Shown here: positions 35,191-37,635 of the stretch, one piece after another
Layout of the letters: each line of letters opens with the position of its first letter
Numbering within the stretch: position 1 is the first letter of the stretch
Source of the DNA: Bacteroidota bacterium
GTDB lineage: Bacteria; Bacteroidota; Bacteroidia; Palsa-965
Length of the DNA: 37,635 nt
Direction of reading: 5' to 3'
Assembly: GCA_003153435.1 (NCBI GenBank)
Contig: PLYR01000125.1
Coordinates: 84,423 to 122,057 of the forward strand
Notes under the pieces: model-generated
Told to the model about the DNA's origin: nothing
What the model saw: only the letters and a program-made list of their open reading frames with translations
The model's database searches: none
Position numbers and translations under genes: made by a program

Positions 35191-36031
35191 CATTATCACT
35201 CCTACAAAAAATGAGGGACGATTCATTGAAGAAACAATTAAGTCCGTCATAGCTCAGGAACAAAAGCCTGCCGAGTGGTTCATTATGGATGACGACTCTA
35301 CGGATAATACCTCCGAAATCGTAGGTCGCTATTCCAACGATTATACTTTTATCAAGTATATCAAGCTGTCTTCTTTTATGAATCACCTTCGAAATACCGG
35401 GGGAAGAGTCGCTGCCATCATTAACTATGCCGACCTGCTTCGCACTATTCCTGTTGACCTAATCGTGAAAGCTGATGGGGATACCAGTTTCGGGAAAGAT
35501 TATTTTACCCGGATGATTCATGAATTTATGACAGAGCCCAGGCTCGGAATCGCTTCCGGGCACTTGGTTGAAAATGGAGTTCCGGAAAAAATAAAGGACA
35601 GAATAGGAGGCAGGGGCGCAAGTCTCATCATCCGCTATTCCTGCTTTCTTCAGATTGGGAAATTTTATGAATCCAGGACGCGGGGAGAAGACTCGTTGGC
35701 TCTGGTGGCAGCCAGGGCCCTGGGATGGAAAACATGGACTTTTGATTATTATTTCAACCATCTGAAACCGGAAGGAATCCGAAAATCAACCTGGGAAAAT
35801 CACTTCGTTACAGGATGTTATAAAGGATCCATTCCATATTGGCTTCCCTTTTTCATTGGCAATGCAGCAAGGGATCTTGCAAGAAAGCCTTATTTCCTGG
35901 GATCCTTAATACAAGTTTATGGATATATACTCTCTTGCTATATTCATCGCGAAAGGCCTTTTCCGGAATTTGTGACACGTCAATTCCGGCATGAACAGAG
36001 ATCAAAATTTAGAATTTACATTGGATTATAA
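35180..36031 (+). CDS. Family 2 glycosyltransferase
   Basis: The 283-residue GT-A protein has IITPTKNEGRFIEETIKSV, the DDDSTDNT nucleotide-binding segment, IVKADGDTSF (D-x-D) and the TRGEDSLALVAARALG region. It would add another sugar of the repeat unit. Its ATG lies 11 bp before the end of the previous gene; its stop shares one base with the next start, so translation is coupled. Confidence 0.87.
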   Translation: MNYSIITPTKNEGRFIEETIKSVIAQEQKPAEWFIMDDDSTDNTSEIVGRYSNDYTFIKYIKLSSFMNHLRNTGGRVAAIINYADLLRTIPVDLIVKADGDTSFGKDYFTRMIHEFMTEPRLGIASGHLVENGVPEKIKDRIGGRGASLIIRYSCFLQIGKFYESRTRGEDSLALVAARALGWKTWTFDYYFNHLKPEGIRKSTWENHFVTGCYKGSIPYWLPFFIGNAARDLARKPYFLGSLIQVYGYILSCYIHRERPFPEFVTRQFRHEQRSKFRIYIGL

Positions 36032-36768
36032 TGGACCTTTATTTTAAAATCCAGCGTTACCTTGCCTGCTTATTGGTTCAACAGAAGAAATTTCTGAAAC
36101 TATCAGAGCCGGTTATCTCATTCACGTTTGATGACGCCCCCAATTCGGCGTTTATGAATGGGGCAGAGATTCTGAAAAAATATGGATTCCGGGGAACGTA
36201 TTTCATTTCCCTCGGTCTTGCTGAACAAAACAGGCCTGAAGGCGCATGCTTCGACATCAAGCACCTGACAGATGTTGTTGAGGATGGCGGAGAACTTGGC
36301 TGTCATACCTATAATCACATTCACTTTTATAAGTCCAGGCTGAGCAAGATCAGAGAAGACCTAAAGAAAAATCAGGATAAAATAAACGAACTGATACCAG
36401 GCTATCGTTTCACCAGCTTTGCATACCCTTATGGGGAACAGACCCTGGAGTCCAAAAAACTCGTTCGTGAAATTTATGATTCTGCCAGGAGCATTAATCG
36501 GGGAATCAATTATAAATGTACTGATCTTAACAATCTGCAGGCTGTTCAACTCGATGAGCATATGGACCCTCAGAAGGTTTTTGACTTCATTGAACAAGCC
36601 ATCAGGACAAAAGGCTGGCTTGTTTTTTACACCCACGATGTTCAAAAGAATCCCTCTAGCTGGGGTTGTACTCCGGAGTATTTTGAGGCGATTGTAAAGT
36701 ATTGTTACAACCGGAATATCAAAGCTTTTACGATTGAAAAAGTTATAAAGATGTTTCCTCAGACCTGA
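36031..36768 (+). CDS. NodB-type polysaccharide deacetylase
   Basis: The 245-residue protein carries the carbohydrate esterase 4 motifs: FTFDDAPNSA (D34, D35; A replaces the usual G of TFDDGPN), HTYNHIH (two metal-binding His), FAYPYG and a final FYTHDV. It removes N-acetyl groups from amino-sugar residues. It has no clear signal peptide, so it may act on lipid-linked precursors in the cytoplasm. Its start shares one base with the preceding stop. Confidence 0.87.
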   Translation: MDLYFKIQRYLACLLVQQKKFLKLSEPVISFTFDDAPNSAFMNGAEILKKYGFRGTYFISLGLAEQNRPEGACFDIKHLTDVVEDGGELGCHTYNHIHFYKSRLSKIREDLKKNQDKINELIPGYRFTSFAYPYGEQTLESKKLVREIYDSARSINRGINYKCTDLNNLQAVQLDEHMDPQKVFDFIEQAIRTKGWLVFYTHDVQKNPSSWGCTPEYFEAIVKYCYNRNIKAFTIEKVIKMFPQT

Positions 36769-36772
36769 ATCT

Positions 36773-37522
36773 ATGGGCTTTACCTTTTCTCATCCGGCTC
36801 TGGTGATTCCTTTCAAATACCTGCCAAGACGTTTCTACTCAGTTACAGGGCTTGTGGCCGGAAGCATGATTCCAGATCTTGAATACTTTATCGGTCTGAG
36901 AAGAGAAAGCTATTACAGCCATAATCTTTTCGGGCTCCTCTGGCTGGACCTTCCTCAAGCACTGATTGCGGCATTCCTTTTCCATCAATATTTCAGGAAC
37001 ATACTCATTAGAAACTTGCCTGCTTATTTCCGGCTAAGGCTAAGCTGCTACGAGACATTGCAGTGGGGCGATTACTTAAGAAACAGTTTATGGATTGTAA
37101 TTATTTCAATACTTATTGGTGGATTTACCCATTTACTCTGGGATAGCTTCACTTCTTTTGATGCTTTTTTCGTAAGAAAGCTAACTTTTCTTCATTGGAA
37201 AGTTAATATTGGAGGAGTCCGTTTCTACGTTTATAAGCTCGTAAAACATGGGACCTCCATCTTAGGTGCTTTATTTATTATATATCAGTTTCACCAGCGG
37301 CCTTGCCACGTGGAACAGAACTTAAAAGGTGATAAATATTTTTGGCTGTTTTATATCTCCTTGTTTCTTTGCACTCTTTTTGCCTTACTTTTACCAGGTC
37401 CATCCCACCAGAGCTATAACGCTATTGTGAAAACCTCTATTACCGGAGGGTTATTGGCTCTGCTGGGAACAACCGGCTTTTATTATCGACATAAATGGTT
37501 CAGACTATTCAGGAAACCTTAA
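36773..37522 (+). CDS. DUF4184 membrane protein
   Basis: The 249-residue protein begins MGFTFSHPALVIPFKYLPRR and has the SMIPDLEYFIGLR segment with several membrane helices, matching DUF4184, a family of unknown function related to membrane metal-dependent hydrolases (YdjM/YfhO-like, judging by the N-terminal HP/D residues). It follows the deacetylase by 4 bp and the VTC gene start lies inside its 3' end. Its role in the polysaccharide pathway is unknown. Confidence 0.75.
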   Translation: MGFTFSHPALVIPFKYLPRRFYSVTGLVAGSMIPDLEYFIGLRRESYYSHNLFGLLWLDLPQALIAAFLFHQYFRNILIRNLPAYFRLRLSCYETLQWGDYLRNSLWIVIISILIGGFTHLLWDSFTSFDAFFVRKLTFLHWKVNIGGVRFYVYKLVKHGTSILGALFIIYQFHQRPCHVEQNLKGDKYFWLFYISLFLCTLFALLLPGPSHQSYNAIVKTSITGGLLALLGTTGFYYRHKWFRLFRKP

Positions 37523-37635
37523 ACTCTTTTTCCACTATATCCCTAGCCGAGTTGGGAAACAGTAGTCTGCAGGAAAGAACCGACACCAAATTTATTTTCC
37601 CTGAAAGCCAACTGCCCGCTCTCCTTTCTGAATTA
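37495..37635 (+). CDS. VTC-domain protein (polyphosphate polymerase-like), start only
   Basis: An open frame from ATG 37495 runs off the window edge (47 codons). It reads STISLAELGNSS, then LQERTDTKFIFPESQLPALL; the R-x-D-x-K-F/Y motif in this setting is the N-terminal signature of VTC domains, which form polyphosphate in yeast Vtc4 and occur as stand-alone bacterial proteins. The start overlaps the DUF4184 gene by 28 bp, in another frame, so it may be translated from the same mRNA. It is too short to prove the family beyond this motif. Confidence 0.6.
   Translation, partial: MVQTIQETLNSFSTISLAELGNSSLQERTDTKFIFPESQLPALLSEL

Overview
The window reads as a chromosome segment of a free-living or environmental Bacteroidota (Sphingobacteriia/Chitinophagia-like). 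The main signs are a type IX secretion (T9SS) C-terminal sorting domain, a DUF2723 membrane protein, promoter elements of the TAnnTTTG type, few Shine-Dalgarno sequences, and Bacteroidetes-type families throughout. No species assignment is possible from sequence reading alone.

Layout. (1) 1-7.5 kb: the 3' end of a repeat-rich surface protein with an S74 self-cleaving chaperone domain; two TPR sensor proteins, one ending in a HisKA_2 histidine kinase and one in a SpoIIE/PP2C-type phosphatase; a small secreted protein translationally coupled to the second. Between the two sensors lies a remnant island: a HicAB toxin-antitoxin pair, a decayed integrase N-terminus, short repeats, and a tRNA-Lys(CTT) whose 3' end is embedded in a long hairpin. 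(2) 7.5-8.0 kb: a 16-unit, indel-free 21-bp tandem repeat with a dyad in many units. (3) 8.0-21.4 kb: housekeeping genes: pheT, a DUF2723 membrane protein, a DinB-like protein, recG, a KUP potassium transporter, and the pyruvate dehydrogenase E2 and E1-alpha subunits. (4) 21.6-23.2 kb: a T9SS-exported beta-helix protein. (5) 23.4-37.5 kb: a long, tightly packed exopolysaccharide/capsule operon behind one strong promoter and a structured leader of about 200 nt: sugar-1-phosphate transferase, Wza-like exporter, Wzc-like tyrosine kinase, Wzx flippase, Wzy-like polymerase, DUF354 glycosyltransferase, WbmS-type deacetylase, AsnB-type amidotransferase, two GT2 glycosyltransferases, a NodB-type deacetylase and a DUF4184 membrane protein. 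The window ends in the start of a VTC-domain (polyphosphate polymerase-like) gene that overlaps the previous one.

How the parts fit. The final operon has the complete logic of a Wzx/Wzy-dependent polysaccharide pathway: lipid-linked priming, glycosyl transfer, modification by deacetylation and perhaps amidation, flipping, polymerisation, and export through Wza/Wzc. It has no sugar-nucleotide synthesis genes. The least explained elements are the palindromic 21-bp repeat array, the tRNA-CCA hairpin, the leader fold of the polysaccharide operon, and a set of promoters that sit directly against their start codons and suggest leaderless mRNAs.
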